From Acanthamoeba castellanii str. Neff (lineage: Eukaryota; Discosea; Longamoebia; Acanthamoebidae): a stretch of DNA of 64,000 nt. The stretch spans positions 1,549,669-1,613,668 of the forward strand of contig NW_004457442.1 in assembly GCF_000313135.1 (NCBI RefSeq). Direction: 5' to 3'. A program made the position numbers and the translations under genes. The notes under the pieces were generated by a model. That model was not told where the DNA came from. It saw only the letters and a program-made list of their open reading frames with translations, and made no database searches. Below, one piece after another: positions 32,897 through 43,256 of this stretch (the stretch's first letter is position 1; each line of letters begins with the position of its first letter).

Positions 32897-34928
32897 TCAA
32901 ATGCGCCGCTGCTCGATCTTGAGCGGACCCAGCACCACGAAGGGACCGTTCTTGCGCGCCGTCCCCGTCCTCACCTGATCACCAGCCCCCGCCCCAAACA
33001 ATCAGCCACGAACGGTCTAGTGGTGGTTGGGGGGGGGTAGAAGAGTGGCGGACCTTGAGGTAGTAGACGACCTCGAACGACGACTGCCCGTCGCTGACGG
33101 TCGGGGCCAGGGTGAAGGGCAGCTTGAAGAACACCCGGTTCTGGTACCGAAACCGGCCCTTCACCGGGAACCTGCTCTCGCCATCGAACCCACACACACG
33201 ACAGTGCCATGTCAGTGGTCAATCGCCGATCGGACATAAAATCCCAACAATGGGGGGTGTGTACCCCAGCGGCGACACCTCCAGGTTGATGACCTCCTCC
33301 TGGGGGGGGGGTACAGGGAGTGAGTGTTTATCGCGTGATTGGGGGAGAGGGGGAGGGTACGTCTTTTTTGGAGTTGACGTTGCGCAGGCCCTGGGAGAGG
33401 ACGTAGGAGGTGCTCTTCTTGATGAGGGTGCAGGTGAGCTGCTTGATCTTCTTTTCGGTCATGTTGTGAATCTCGACGTGCAGCTCCATCTTGTCCCCCG
33501 CAAAGTACCGCTTCCGAGGGATATTCACTGTGGCGTGTGTCGTGTGTGTCGTGTGCATCGTGTCGTGGTACGCCTCAGCCAGGGGTGCGCGAGGCTGTAG
33601 AGGCCGTGGAGGTGGAGGTACCGGTCAGGGTGATGGGAACCTTGCAGTTCCAGGGGATCTTCTGCATCTTGGCGCGGCAGGGCGCGTCCCAATCGGTCTC
33701 GAGCCCGCCGATGACGTCCTTCTTGACCACCGCCTCGCCCTGCTGCTGCTGGGCCTTCTTCGCCAGCCCCTTTTGGTCCGGCACCGTCGTCATGAGGCCC
33801 ATCTGTCGCGGTGCGACGGCGGCGGCGGTCAACATTTTCAGCGAAACAGAGCAGACGCGTGCGCGGGGGGGGGTTGGGCGGCACCTGAGTGTAGGGAACG
33901 GAGAGGCTGTCCATCTCCCGGAAGTTGTACTCGGCCACGGGCGCCTTCTTCTCCGCCTCCTCCACTTCTGCTCGTGCGCGCGCAGACCATCAACACCGCC
34001 GCCGCAGCCACCATTGCCGTCGCATGGAGTGGGTGAGGACTGAGTGGAGCGGTGGAGGTACCGTAGGCCGGGATGGGCTCCTGCTGGTCGTCGCTGCCCG
34101 ACCCCCATTCAGCCTCCCCGAGGGACGGAGCCGCCCACCCCGCGAACGCACTGCCGCCGCTGGTCCCCGTGCCCGCCGGCACCGCTCCCATGCGCGCCTC
34201 CTTCCTGCCAACGCGTCGTTGCGTACATCACATATGGCTCGATCAGGCCACTCATGCACAGCCGTGTGCGTGCGTGTCGTGTCGTGCGTGTCGTGCGGTA
34301 GAGAAAGGTGGGCGAGGGTACGAACCTCTGCAGGAGCACCTGCTCGAGGAGGAGGAGACTCTGGTGCACCTGCTCGGCCTGCGACAGCGTCTGGTAGATG
34401 AGCTGGCCCTGCTCTGTAGCGGGCCGCCGCCGCCACCACCACACGCTCGATCTCGTCAGGCCACGATCGGAGGCGGGCGCAGCTGCAGTGGTGCGTGTGC
34501 GGCAGAGTGAGGGGGGTACCGGTGCGGGGCTGGAGGGAGGGGCTGGGGGTGGGCGGAGGGCAGGTGCCCATGTCGGCGTGCACCCGGTTGAGGGTGGCCT
34601 CGGCCGTGACCAGGGGCTGCCCGAGCCGGTCGATCATGTGCTTGAACACCTGTGCCACACCACCCAAACACCCATCCCCCCCACGCACACGCACACGCAC
34701 ATGCGCACGGTCAGAAACGTGGAAAGAACGAAGAAGAACGAAGAGGCGACAATGAGGGAACAAAGTGGGAGAAAGATGGGGGAAGACACGACTGGTACCC
34801 CCCTTTGTCCCGCGGCAGGAGATGAGAGGGGGGGGAGGTGCCAACACCAAGAGGAGGGGCGGTACCCGATGGAACTTGGCCTGGTATTCTTGCTCTGCCA
34901 CTGCTGCCTCGTCCATGGCACTGTGCAT
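32897..34928 (-). CDS. Arrestin-domain protein with N-terminal helical region
   Basis: Probably a trafficking adaptor of the arrestin superfamily. The C-terminal half carries an arrestin_C-like beta-sandwich: IPRKRYFAGDKMELHVEIHN, MTEKKIKQLTCTLIKKSTSY, EEVINLEVSPLG, then GRFRYQNRVFFKLPFTLAPT and SSFEVVYYLKV. A preceding block (KMQKIPWNCKVPITLTGTST) may belong to the first sandwich. The N-terminal half, from ATG 34928 (MHSAMDEAAVAEQEYQAKFH), is helical (FKHMIDRLGQPLVTAEATLN; GQLIYQTLSQAEQVHQSLLL), unlike mammalian arrestins. Amoebozoan arrestin-domain proteins with extra N-terminal modules are known as a class. The stop at 32897 follows KIEQRRI. Exon calls between 33650 and 34200 are the least secure. 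Confidence 0.62.
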
Positions 34929-35090
34929 ATGCTCTGCCCTCTTCTTCTTTCTTGTTGTTTGATGATCAAAAATGTTGTCTTAGTAGTTTTTAGCTATGCA
35001 ATTTGAAGTATGCGTTTTTTCTTTTTCTTTTTCTTCTTTTTCTTTTTCTCTGTGTGTTTGTTTATCTGAAAGAAAAGAAGTACTAAAAGG
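34929..35090. promoter_or_regulatory. 162-bp divergent promoter, arrestin/RNA ligase
   Basis: Contains a strong pyrimidine tract on the + strand (34999-35055, repeated CTTTTT/TTCTTT units) immediately upstream of the RNA ligase ATG, and AT-rich sequence at 34950-35000. It must serve both start codons. Confidence 0.45.
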
Positions 35091-37583
35091 ATGGAGGCCC
35101 ACGAAGATGCGGAGCTCCAGGCCGAGGGGGCCTCCCTTTTCCCCGCGGGCCTGACCTTGGACGAGGTGCGCGAAGCCGTGCGCGGCATCAAGGCCTACGT
35201 CGAATTCGACCGCCGTACCCCCCACCCCTCTTCTTCTGCGTCATCCTTTCCCATCCCTGATGCCGAGGGTCGTGTGTGTCGTGTGTGTCGTGTGTGTCGT
35301 GTGTGTCGTGTGTGTCGTGTGTGTCGTGTGTGTCGTGTGTCGTGCGTGTCGTGTCGTGTGTGTTGTGTGTCGTGCGTGTCGTGCGTGTCGTGTCGTGTTA
35401 TGTGTAGAGGACCACGTCGTGTTCTCGTACGTGCTGGTCACCACCGAGACCTTCCCCGACCCGGCCCTCGCTCCCGACCCGACGTACGTTCGCGCGTCGT
35501 GCCCCACCCATCCACCCATCCAGCGCTCCCAGGGCTTCCGGCGGTAGTCGCGTGTGTGCGGCGTGGCGTTCGCTCACGCCAGGCCTGGTGTGTGGCGGGT
35601 ACCCGCGTGTGTGTGTGGGTGGGTGGGTGGGTGGGTGGTGCGCAGGACGCGGCGTGTGTGGCAGGTGAGGCGCGAATGCCGCGGGCTCGTGTTCGCCAAA
35701 TCCGGTGAACTCCTCTCGCGCCGGTAGGCACACCCCGCCCTGATGCCACGATGAGTTGCGCAGTTGCAGTGCAGTGGTCTCATCTGCGTCATCACCATCG
35801 CCGCCGCCGCCGCCGCGGCTACAGGTACCACAAGTTCTTCAACATCAACGAGTCTCGGGAGGCCAACGTGGCCAACATCGACTTCTCCCGCCCGCACGTC
35901 ATCCTTGAGAAGCTCGACGGCTCCATGGTCTGTACGTGGCCCTCACACCTGCACACCCGTCCACGCGGCGCCCAGCCAACGTCTGTGTCGTGTCTGTGTC
36001 TGTGTCTGTGTCGTGTCTGTGTCTGTGTCTGTGTCGTGTCGTGTCGTGTCGTGTCGTGTCGTGTCGTGTCGTGTCGTGTCGTGTCGTGTCGTGTCGTGTC
36101 GTGTGGTGTGCAGCGCCGTACGTGGTGGCGGGTCGGCTGCTGTTCGCCACGAAGAAGGGTCCCTCGCCCGTGGGAAACGACGTCGCGCAGTTCGTGGAGC
36201 GGGTCAAGGCGGCTCAGGACTACGCGGCCTTCTGCCACACCTGGATACAGCACGGCTACACCCCGTACGCACGCATCGCACACACCACACTCACCGCACA
36301 CACCACGCGCACGCGCACAGCACGACACTCGCGCCCGCGTGTGTGCTCACGTGAGTGTACGTGCGGCAGGCTGTTTGAATGGTGCTCGCGCATGACGCCG
36401 ATCATCCTGGACTACCCCGAGGACCAGCTCGTCCTCACCGCCCTGCGCCACAACCACTCCGGCAACTACCTCAGCTATCCGCGCATGGTCTGTGACCCCC
36501 TCCCCCTCTCATCATACATCGTGTGTCGTGCGTGTCGTGCGTGTCGTGTCGTGTCGTGTCGTGTCGTGTCGTGTCGTGTCGTGTCGTGTCGTGTCGTGTC
36601 GTGTCGTGTCGTGTCGTGTCGTGCAGCTCACGGTCTGTGTACGGCGCAGGTGGAGGCGGGCAGGGAGCACGCGATTCCGGTGGTGCGGGAGTACAACGCC
36701 GGCCACACGCGATCACACAGCCTCGCCGAGTTCCTGGAGACCATCAAGAACGACCGCGGCCTCGAGGGCTGCGTGCTGCGGTTCGACGACGGCGCGATGT
36801 TCAAGATCAAGACCCTATGGTACCACAACCTCAACCGGGGCCTCCACATGATGACCAAGACCAGGACCAACAACGAAAAGTTCATGTGGCGCATCATCCT
36901 CGACCACAAGTACGACGACATGAAGGTCTACATCTCCGTCGACGAGAGGTGCGTGCTCCCCTCCCTCCACCACCCGCTTTCTTTCTTCTTTTCCTGCGCC
37001 TACCACCACTGTGTGCTTGGCGTACGCATGTAGATCGCGGATCGATCGGTTCGCCAACGACCTCCTCACCAACCTGGAGGCGAGCGCCTCCGCCATCGAG
37101 ACCGAGGTGGCCCAATTCAAGGCCACCCTTCCCGAGGGTACCCTTGCTCTTACTTACCTACCTTTCCCATACCCCCGCGTGCGACACAACTCATGTGTTG
37201 GTTGATGGGTGGGTGGTGCGTCACTGCAGAGGGGAACGCCGCCGAGCGGCAGAAGGCCTTCGCGCAGTTCGTGAGCTCCCGCGACAAGCTGGTGCAGCCC
37301 GTCTTCTGGAAGGTGTGGCGCGGTGACGACGCCCGCGAGAGGTGCGCCTCCAACCCCCCGGTCTCCCTTTTGAAGTCCTCTGACATCCGCAGCACACCAC
37401 CACTGACCCGTCCCCCCCTCTTTTTTCTTCACCTCTTCCAGTGTGCTCTCCCATGCGCTCAAGAATCTGGAGCGCAGCCTGGCCGAGGTGAGCGTTCTCT
37501 TCGCCGGCGGCGTCCGGTTTGCGCAGTACGCCAAGGACACCGAAAACCAGGTGGCCCGGCGGTCCTTCTCCGACTGGCACTGA
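35091..37583 (+). CDS. T4 Rnl1-type RNA ligase
   Basis: ATP-dependent ligase joining 5'-phosphate and 3'-OH RNA ends via a lysyl-AMP intermediate. The motifs are ordered and complete: KFFNINESREAN, then motif I VILEKLDGSM (nucleotidyl-acceptor Lys codon 35910-35912), RLLFATKKGPSP, motif III-like LFEWCSRMTPIILDY followed by LRHNHSGNYLSY, motif IV LEGCVLRFDDG and motif V MFKIKTLWYHNL. The N-terminal part (ATG 35091, MEAHEDAELQAEGASLFPAG) has FSYVLVTTETF and WQVRRECRGLVFAKSGELLS, the usual pre-motif region. The C-terminal helical part (RIDRFANDLLTNLEASASAI; VSVLFAGGVRFAQYAKDTEN) ends at 37583. About ten introns, three of them filled with GTGTC-type satellites. No targeting peptide is obvious. 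A role in tRNA or other RNA repair is inferred from the family. Confidence 0.88.
35269..35400 (+). repeat. GTGTGTC/GTGTC satellite, RNA ligase intron 1
   Basis: About 18 tandem GTGTGTC- and GTGTC-type units filling the first intron between the exons ending YVEFDR and starting EDHVVF. Confidence 0.9.
35986..36112 (+). repeat. GTGTC pentanucleotide satellite, RNA ligase intron
   Basis: GTGTCT units grade into about 15 perfect GTGTC copies (36027-36106). It lies in the intron directly after motif I and ends a few bases from the acceptor GTGCAG. Confidence 0.9.
36520..36624 (+). repeat. GTGTC pentanucleotide satellite, third RNA ligase intron
   Basis: About 17 GTGTC copies preceded by GTGCGTC variants, between the LSYPRM exon and the VEAGREH exon, same orientation as the other two arrays in this gene. 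Confidence 0.9.
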
Positions 37584-37616
37584 CTGACCGCCTCCCTCCC
37601 CAACCTGTCATCTTAT

Positions 37617-39815
37617 TTATTTATAGTTTCTTAGAAGCCCAGTGGGCGTTGGTGTGGCGTCGGCCTGGGTGCAGGCGGAGGGGAGAGTGGGGGAGGCTGG
37701 TGGGGCGGGGCCGGAGGGGTCGATGGCGTAGGCGGCGGCCTTGCGCTGGAGGAGTGCGTGGAGGGCGGCGGAGGTGGAGGGCGCGGCAGCGGGGTTGAGA
37801 GGGCTAGACGCCCGATCGACCAAGTAGAGCACGGAGCGGAACGGCACGCCCGCGTGTTCCGACAGCGCCACCTCGCACGTGCGGCTGTTGCTCACTCCTG
37901 CACACGCGCGAACACACGCGCGCGCGCGCGCACACACACACACACATACGACACACACACACACAACCCGTTAGGCGCCGACGAGTTGTGTCAAGGTGCG
38001 TGGAGCAAACCCTCAGAGCAGCCAGGCGGGTGGCTGGCAACGCGCTCGCGCAGCTTCTTCAGCGCCGACCGGGGCAGTTCGGGAAAGCAGAGGCCGCGAT
38101 CGCCGGCCATGCCGCAGCAGGGCACGGCCGAGTCGAGGAGAAGGGACCCGAGGCGCTTGGCGGGGGCCTCGCCCGTGCACTGCTTGAGTACGCTGAGAAA
38201 CTTCTGGTCGACCCCCGCCATCCGCTTCGAGCTGCACGTCGTGTGGTACACCAGGCCCTCCTCACGCGGGGTCCACTGGAGGCGCGAGAGGAGGAAGTCG
38301 TGGGTGAACTCCACGGGCTCGAAGATCTCCAGCTTCTGCTGCTTCTTGGCCTCGGGAAGCCCCAACGACTCGTCTATAATCGTGCGTGTCGTGCGTGTCG
38401 TGCGTGTCGTGCGTGTCGTGCGTGTCGTGCGTGTCGTGCGTGTCGTGCGTGTTATGTCGTGAGAAGAAGCAAAGTCGCCAGGGGAAGGCGGTGGAGGGTA
38501 CCGGGCGTGGGCTTGTGGGTCTTGGCGTGGAGGGCGCAGGGGCTCATGTCGAAGAGGACGGGGAGGCGGCCGTGGTCCGATGCGCGCCAGAGGACGGCGT
38601 GCAGCTCGTCGGCCTTCTGGCGCGCCTGGTGCGGGAACCCTCGACTCTCGAACGCCATCCCGCAGCACAGCCCCGCCAGCCCCTCCGGCACTGCTCACAT
38701 CATTCCCAGCATTCCCTAGGATCAGCTAGGCTCCTTCATCACCCGAAGGAGGTGGTGGTGGTAAGGCGACGTACGAATGACGTCGTAGCCGGCCTTGCCC
38801 AGCACCGAGAGGGCGACGTCGGGCAGCGCCCGCCCCTCGGTCTTCTCGCTCGTCGACACGCCCATCACCCGATTCGCACAGCTCGGGAAGTACACCACTG
38901 CCCATCCACCCAGTCAAACATAGTCAGCATTCCTCAAGCGTTTTCTCTCGAGTGGGGCCGGGGGGGTCAACCTTGGTCTTTGCTGGTGGCGGTGGGCGGA
39001 GGAGGCGAAGGGGCGTGGCCGCCGCGGGGCAGGTGCGGGTTCCACTGCGGGCTGGCGGGGAGCACCCGGTGGAGGGCGTCGGAGAGGGCGCGCATGACCC
39101 GGGCACCCACCACCCGGTGGCCCACGTGGGCCGCCTGCAGCGCCGTCCGCCCCATCCCGTTCACCAGGGCAAAGTGATCGGCGGCGGCCTGGGCGACCGT
39201 CTGTGCCCAGGGCGAGCGCTCCGTCGCCCGCAGAGTCTTGATGAGCTGCCCCGTGTTGACTGACACACCACCACGCGTCAGCCCAAATGGCAACCGGGCG
39301 GGGGCGGTGGGCAAGTGGCGTACTGTTGACGGGGCAGGCGGTGGCGCACATGCCGTCGGCAGCGCACGTGTCGTCGCCGGCGTACCGGAACTGCTGCTCG
39401 AGCTCGGCCAACCGCGCCGGATCGCTCTTGGTGCGCCGCAGCTGCTGGATCTCTGCAGCCCATCGCACCAGTGAGTCGACGCCGAAGATGGTGGTCTTAG
39501 GTTTGTGGTGGGGAGAGTGGTGTACCTCGCCAGATCACGATGCGTTGGCGCGGCGATAGGGTGAGCTCGCGCGAGGGGCAGTTCTTCTCGCAGAAGCCGC
39601 ACTCGATGCACTGGTCCACCAGCGAATGCGCTTCACATGTAATCCGGTTAGTCGTGCGTCCCCCCCCCCTTGCGCCCCACGCACGCTCAGGGCGTACCAG
39701 CGGGCATGGGCTTGAGGTTCTTGACATGGATCTGCGGGTCGTCGTTCAATAGCACCCCTGGACGAGATGAGTTGTAAGGTGTGAGTTGTGGGTCGTGTGG
39801 TCGATGCACGTACGT

Positions 39816-39848
<33 letters not shown>

Positions 39849-41749
39849 TCGTGTGGTAGAGGAATAGGGGGTACCGGGGTTGAGGAGGTGGTGGGGGTCG
39901 AAGGCCTTCTTGATGTCCTTCATGAGGGCGTACCCGTCCTTGCCCCACTCCATCTCCACGAAGGGCGCCACGTTGCGGCCCGTCCCGTGCTCCGCCTTCA
40001 AGCTGCCGCCGTACTTGGTGGCGACGATCGCGCAGAGCTCGTCCATCATGGCCCCGTACCGCTCCTGCTCCGGGCGGCTGTCGAATCCCTGCGCGAACAG
40101 CAGGTGCAGGTTGCCTGGCGCACCACCAGCCGTGGGTCAGTTTTTCTTGCGACTCCCCCCCCCAAAGCTTGCGCGCGTGTTGGAGCGCTTTGAAGTACCG
40201 TCGAGGGCGTGTCCGAAGATGACGGCATCATCGTAGCGGTGCCGCTTGAACATGTCCTGCAGGTCCATCGTCATGGCCGCCAGCCGCGGCACCTCCACAG
40301 CCACGTCTGCTCACAGACTCACTCGCGTCAGCGCGAGGCGTTGCAATTGATGGTTGATCGCTAGCGACGCCAATGATGACGATGATGGCAATGATGATGA
40401 TGATGGAGGCAGGGGGCTGAGATGTACCTTCGAGGATGACGGAGGTGGACACGGGGCGCATGGCACCGGCGGACGGGATGATGCCGCGCCGCACGTCCCA
40501 CATGAGGTTGAACACGCGCGGGTCCGACGTGAACTGCACCTCCTTCACCTTGCGATACGGACGCACCGCCTTGGCCACTGGCGCCAGGCCAATACAACAC
40601 ACAACGCACACAAGTGTCAGCGTGTGCGTCAGTGTACTGAAATACGTCGCATTGCATTCGACTCGGGGGTGCTAGCACGGTATGTACCGTGCTCGACGCG
40701 GTCGGCGAGCTCGTCGGTGGTGTCGGCGCGCGTCTCGACGAGGAGGATTGCCACGTCCTGCCCGTGCTCGCCGCTCAGGCCCACCTGCGCCAGCTTGTCC
40801 TGCACATACGTGGGTCCAGTCACAGTCGATCACCATCGGGAATTGGGGGGGGGAAGAGGGGAAGGAACGAGAGGGGTGAGGCCTACGCGAGCAGATACGA
40901 GGCAGGCGCGGTCCATGAGCTCCACGGCGTCGACGGGCGCCAGCTTGAGCGCACTCACCGCCTCGCAGGCCGTGATCACCTGACGGCGATCGCCAGACCA
41001 CGACAGGTGGTCAGCACAGACTAGTCTCCCCAGGGAACGGCAGCGAGGGAGGGAGGGACGGGGAGACGAGTGCGCACATCGGGGAAGAGCATGATGGACG
41101 AGGCTTTGTGGGGCAGCTCCGGCACCGTGCGCATCGTAACTCCGCCTAAGAGCGCAGGCACGACGCAAAGGTGTGAGCTCCTATCTTGGACGCACACCAC
41201 CCGTCGATTTGCACCTCGCCCCAAATTGGTCAGGAAGGGGCAACGTACTGATGAAGGCAAGCGTGCCCTCACTTCCCACAATCTGGAAATGAGCGAAGAA
41301 GAAGAATAAGAAGAATAAGAAGAATAAGAAGAAAGAGAGGTCAAGGGACAACGATTGGTGCTGGAGATGGTGATTGGGGTCTCGTACGAGGTGTTTGAGG
41401 ATCTCGAATGGATCGGTAAAATCGGCGAGCGCGTTGATGGAGTAGCCCGTGGTGTTCTTTATCGAGTACTTGCGCTTGATCCTGCGCACCCACATTTCAT
41501 CGTGTGAGATTCGCTGCGGCAGGGGGGCGTAAGTGGGGGTGGGGGTGTGCATTACCGGGCCAGGAGGTCGGGGTTGGAGTGCTGCACGTGGTGGGCCATG
41601 GCCGACAACTCGGACAGGAGGTGGCCGTGCGATTGGCTGAACCGCTCCCTGCTCTCCTGCGAGGCTGTGTCGAGCACGGTGCCGTCGGCCAGCACGATCC
41701 GGATGTCCTCGATGGTATTGTATGTGTTCTGCCTCGTCTGTGCTCGCGT

Positions 41750-41801
<52 letters not shown>

Positions 41802-43018
41802 CACACACACACACACACACCCAATCGAGCGTGTTATGACATATTTCACACAGTCGCGGCTATTGATAGGCAGGTACCCCGCAGCACATGCCGGAAGAGT
41901 TGTTGGCGGTGATGCCGCCGATCATGCACGACTCGATGCTCGACGGGTCCGGCCCGATCTTCCGCCCGTACAGGCCTGCGATCGCGGCCCACGCGTCAGC
42001 AAGGTGCTGAATGGTGGAGGCATTGGTGGATGAAAGGTAATAGGTACCGAGGACTTTGTTGGCCTGCCCGCCGATGACGCCCGGCTGGAGGCGCACGCGC
42101 GAGCCTTCGGGGTCGAGTACGTCGATGTGGCTCCACTTGGAGGGCACCAGGCGCAGCAGCACCGAGTCGGTGATGGCCTGGCCCGACAGGGACGTGCCCG
42201 CGGCCCGGAACGTGATGGGCGCCCCGAACCGCTCCGCCAGCCCCAGCGCCTTCACCACCTACCTCGCCACCGCCGCCGCCAACCGTCAGCGCACAGACCA
42301 CGAACGGGCGCTTCAAGCGTGGGGGGAAGAGACCTCGTCTTCGCGTTCGACCTGCACCACCAGCTTGGGGATGAGGCGGTAGAAAGATGCGTCCGTCCCG
42401 TAGGCCAGCGTGCGCAGCGGATCGCTCACCTGCGCGGCGTGCCCACCGTTGTGGCGACAGAGGCCATCCATTGAGCAGCCGAGATGGACCTCGCGCGCAA
42501 ACGAAACCAAAAAGGGGTCGCAACGGCAAGTACCACTTGGTCCTCGCGCAGGAACTTGCGCAGCTCGCGGGCCAGCGCCGCATAGTTCTCCGGCAGCTGC
42601 TGGCCTCCTGCTGCTGCCGTGGTGGTCGTGTGAGTGAGGTGCATCAGATATGTAGAGGGCATACACGAGGGGGTTCGAACTACTGGTACCGCTCTTGGTC
42701 GGGCGCGGAGAGGAGTGGGCGTGGGACGGATCCGAGCAGGCCGGCCCGCATCCCTTGCCGGCGGTGTGCGCCTCAGTGTGGACACTCCGCCTACGTGTGC
42801 AGGCGCGCCAGGAGTAGATGAGCGTGGGCACCCGAGACTTGAGAGGGGGGGGGGCGTGGCGGAGAGAGGGTGGAGGGCACGTACGGGGAGGAAAGGGTGG
42901 ACCACGACCGCACGGCAGCAGGCACCGAGGGGGCGAGCAGACGTGCGGTTGCCGGTGGGGGGAGACAGGCGGCGCAATGTAGGGGACGTCGCAGCAGCAC
43001 GCGCCCGCGCAACATCAT
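37617..43018 (-). CDS. Mitochondrial-type FAD and Fe-S D-lactate/2-hydroxyacid dehydrogenase
   Basis: Flavin- and iron-sulfur-containing oxidoreductase of the fused GlcD-plus-CCG type. The start at 43018 encodes MMLRGRVLLRRPLHCAACLP, an Arg-rich presequence. Domains in order: FAD-binding PCMH fold (YGTDASFYRLIPKLVVQV, FRAAGTSLSGQAITDSVLL, CMIGGITANNSSGMCCG, IVGSEGTLAFIS); FAD-linked oxidase C-terminal domain (HALDGNLHLLF, YGGSLKAEHGTGRNVAPFVE, FDPHHLLNPG); Fe-S segment 1 (CIECGFCEKNCPSR) and 2 (CAADGMCATACPVN); then cysteine-rich CCG modules (FPSCANRVMG, LCCGMAFESRGF, HTTCSSKRMAG, PCCGMAGDRG, SRTCEVALSEHAG). All cofactor motifs are intact across more than 15 introns. The stop at 37617 overlaps an AATAAA-rich stretch, and the convergent RNA ligase stop is 33 bp away. 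D-lactate is the likeliest substrate; other 2-hydroxyacids are possible. Confidence 0.88.
37911..37966. repeat. Alternating CG/CA run in the dehydrogenase gene
   Basis: Purine-pyrimidine alternation, CGCGCGCG then CACACACA, inside an intron of the D-lactate dehydrogenase gene. Confidence 0.8.
38384..38452. repeat. CGTGCGTGT satellite in the dehydrogenase gene
   Basis: Eight to nine GTGTCGTGC units on the + strand (CACGACACG in the sense of this minus-strand gene), intronic between the DESLGL exon and the preceding LHAKTHKP exon. Confidence 0.85.
39820..39851. repeat. GT dinucleotide run in a dehydrogenase intron
   Basis: About fourteen GT units within the intron between the exons encoding HHLLNPG and VLLNDDPQ. 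Confidence 0.8.
41752..41820. repeat. CA microsatellite in a dehydrogenase intron
   Basis: Near-perfect CA repeat of about 34 units with a single AA interruption, just upstream (in the gene's sense) of the exon encoding EDIRIVLADGTVLD. This is the longest dinucleotide array in the window. Confidence 0.9.
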
Positions 43019-43256
43019 GGTGTGTGTGTGTTGGTTCTTCTGGTGCTCGGCTCTCTCTCTCTCTCTGAAGATGCACTGTTGCCGGTGTACAACTGTACAA
43101 CTGTGCGTTCCGGTGCGTCAGGCTGGCATCACAGCAAACAAGAAAAACTACAGGAAATGGCAATGTGCAGGAAAAAAAACAAAAGAAATTGCCTGGCGTT
43201 TGTACAGCCTATCACCAACGGCACCAGCGTCATGTCGCCGACCACGACAGGGCGGC
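43019..43256. other. Intergenic spacer, GRAMD1-like to dehydrogenase
   Basis: 238 bp between two minus-strand genes. It includes a CT-repeat (CTCTCTCTCTCTCTG, about 43049-43063) and A-rich sequence. It should hold the dehydrogenase promoter and the 3' end of the GRAM-VASt gene. No coding signal. Confidence 0.45.

Noticed and set aside
35986..36624. Regularly spaced repeats suggesting a CRISPR-like array
   Set aside because: Units are 5 bp head-to-tail with no spacers, and they lie inside spliceosomal introns of a nuclear gene. They are satellites.
35260..36716. Predicted Cys/Val/Ser/Arg or Thr/His/Asp repeat proteins
   Set aside because: They are conceptual translations of the GTGTC arrays. 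Exons on both sides splice over them.
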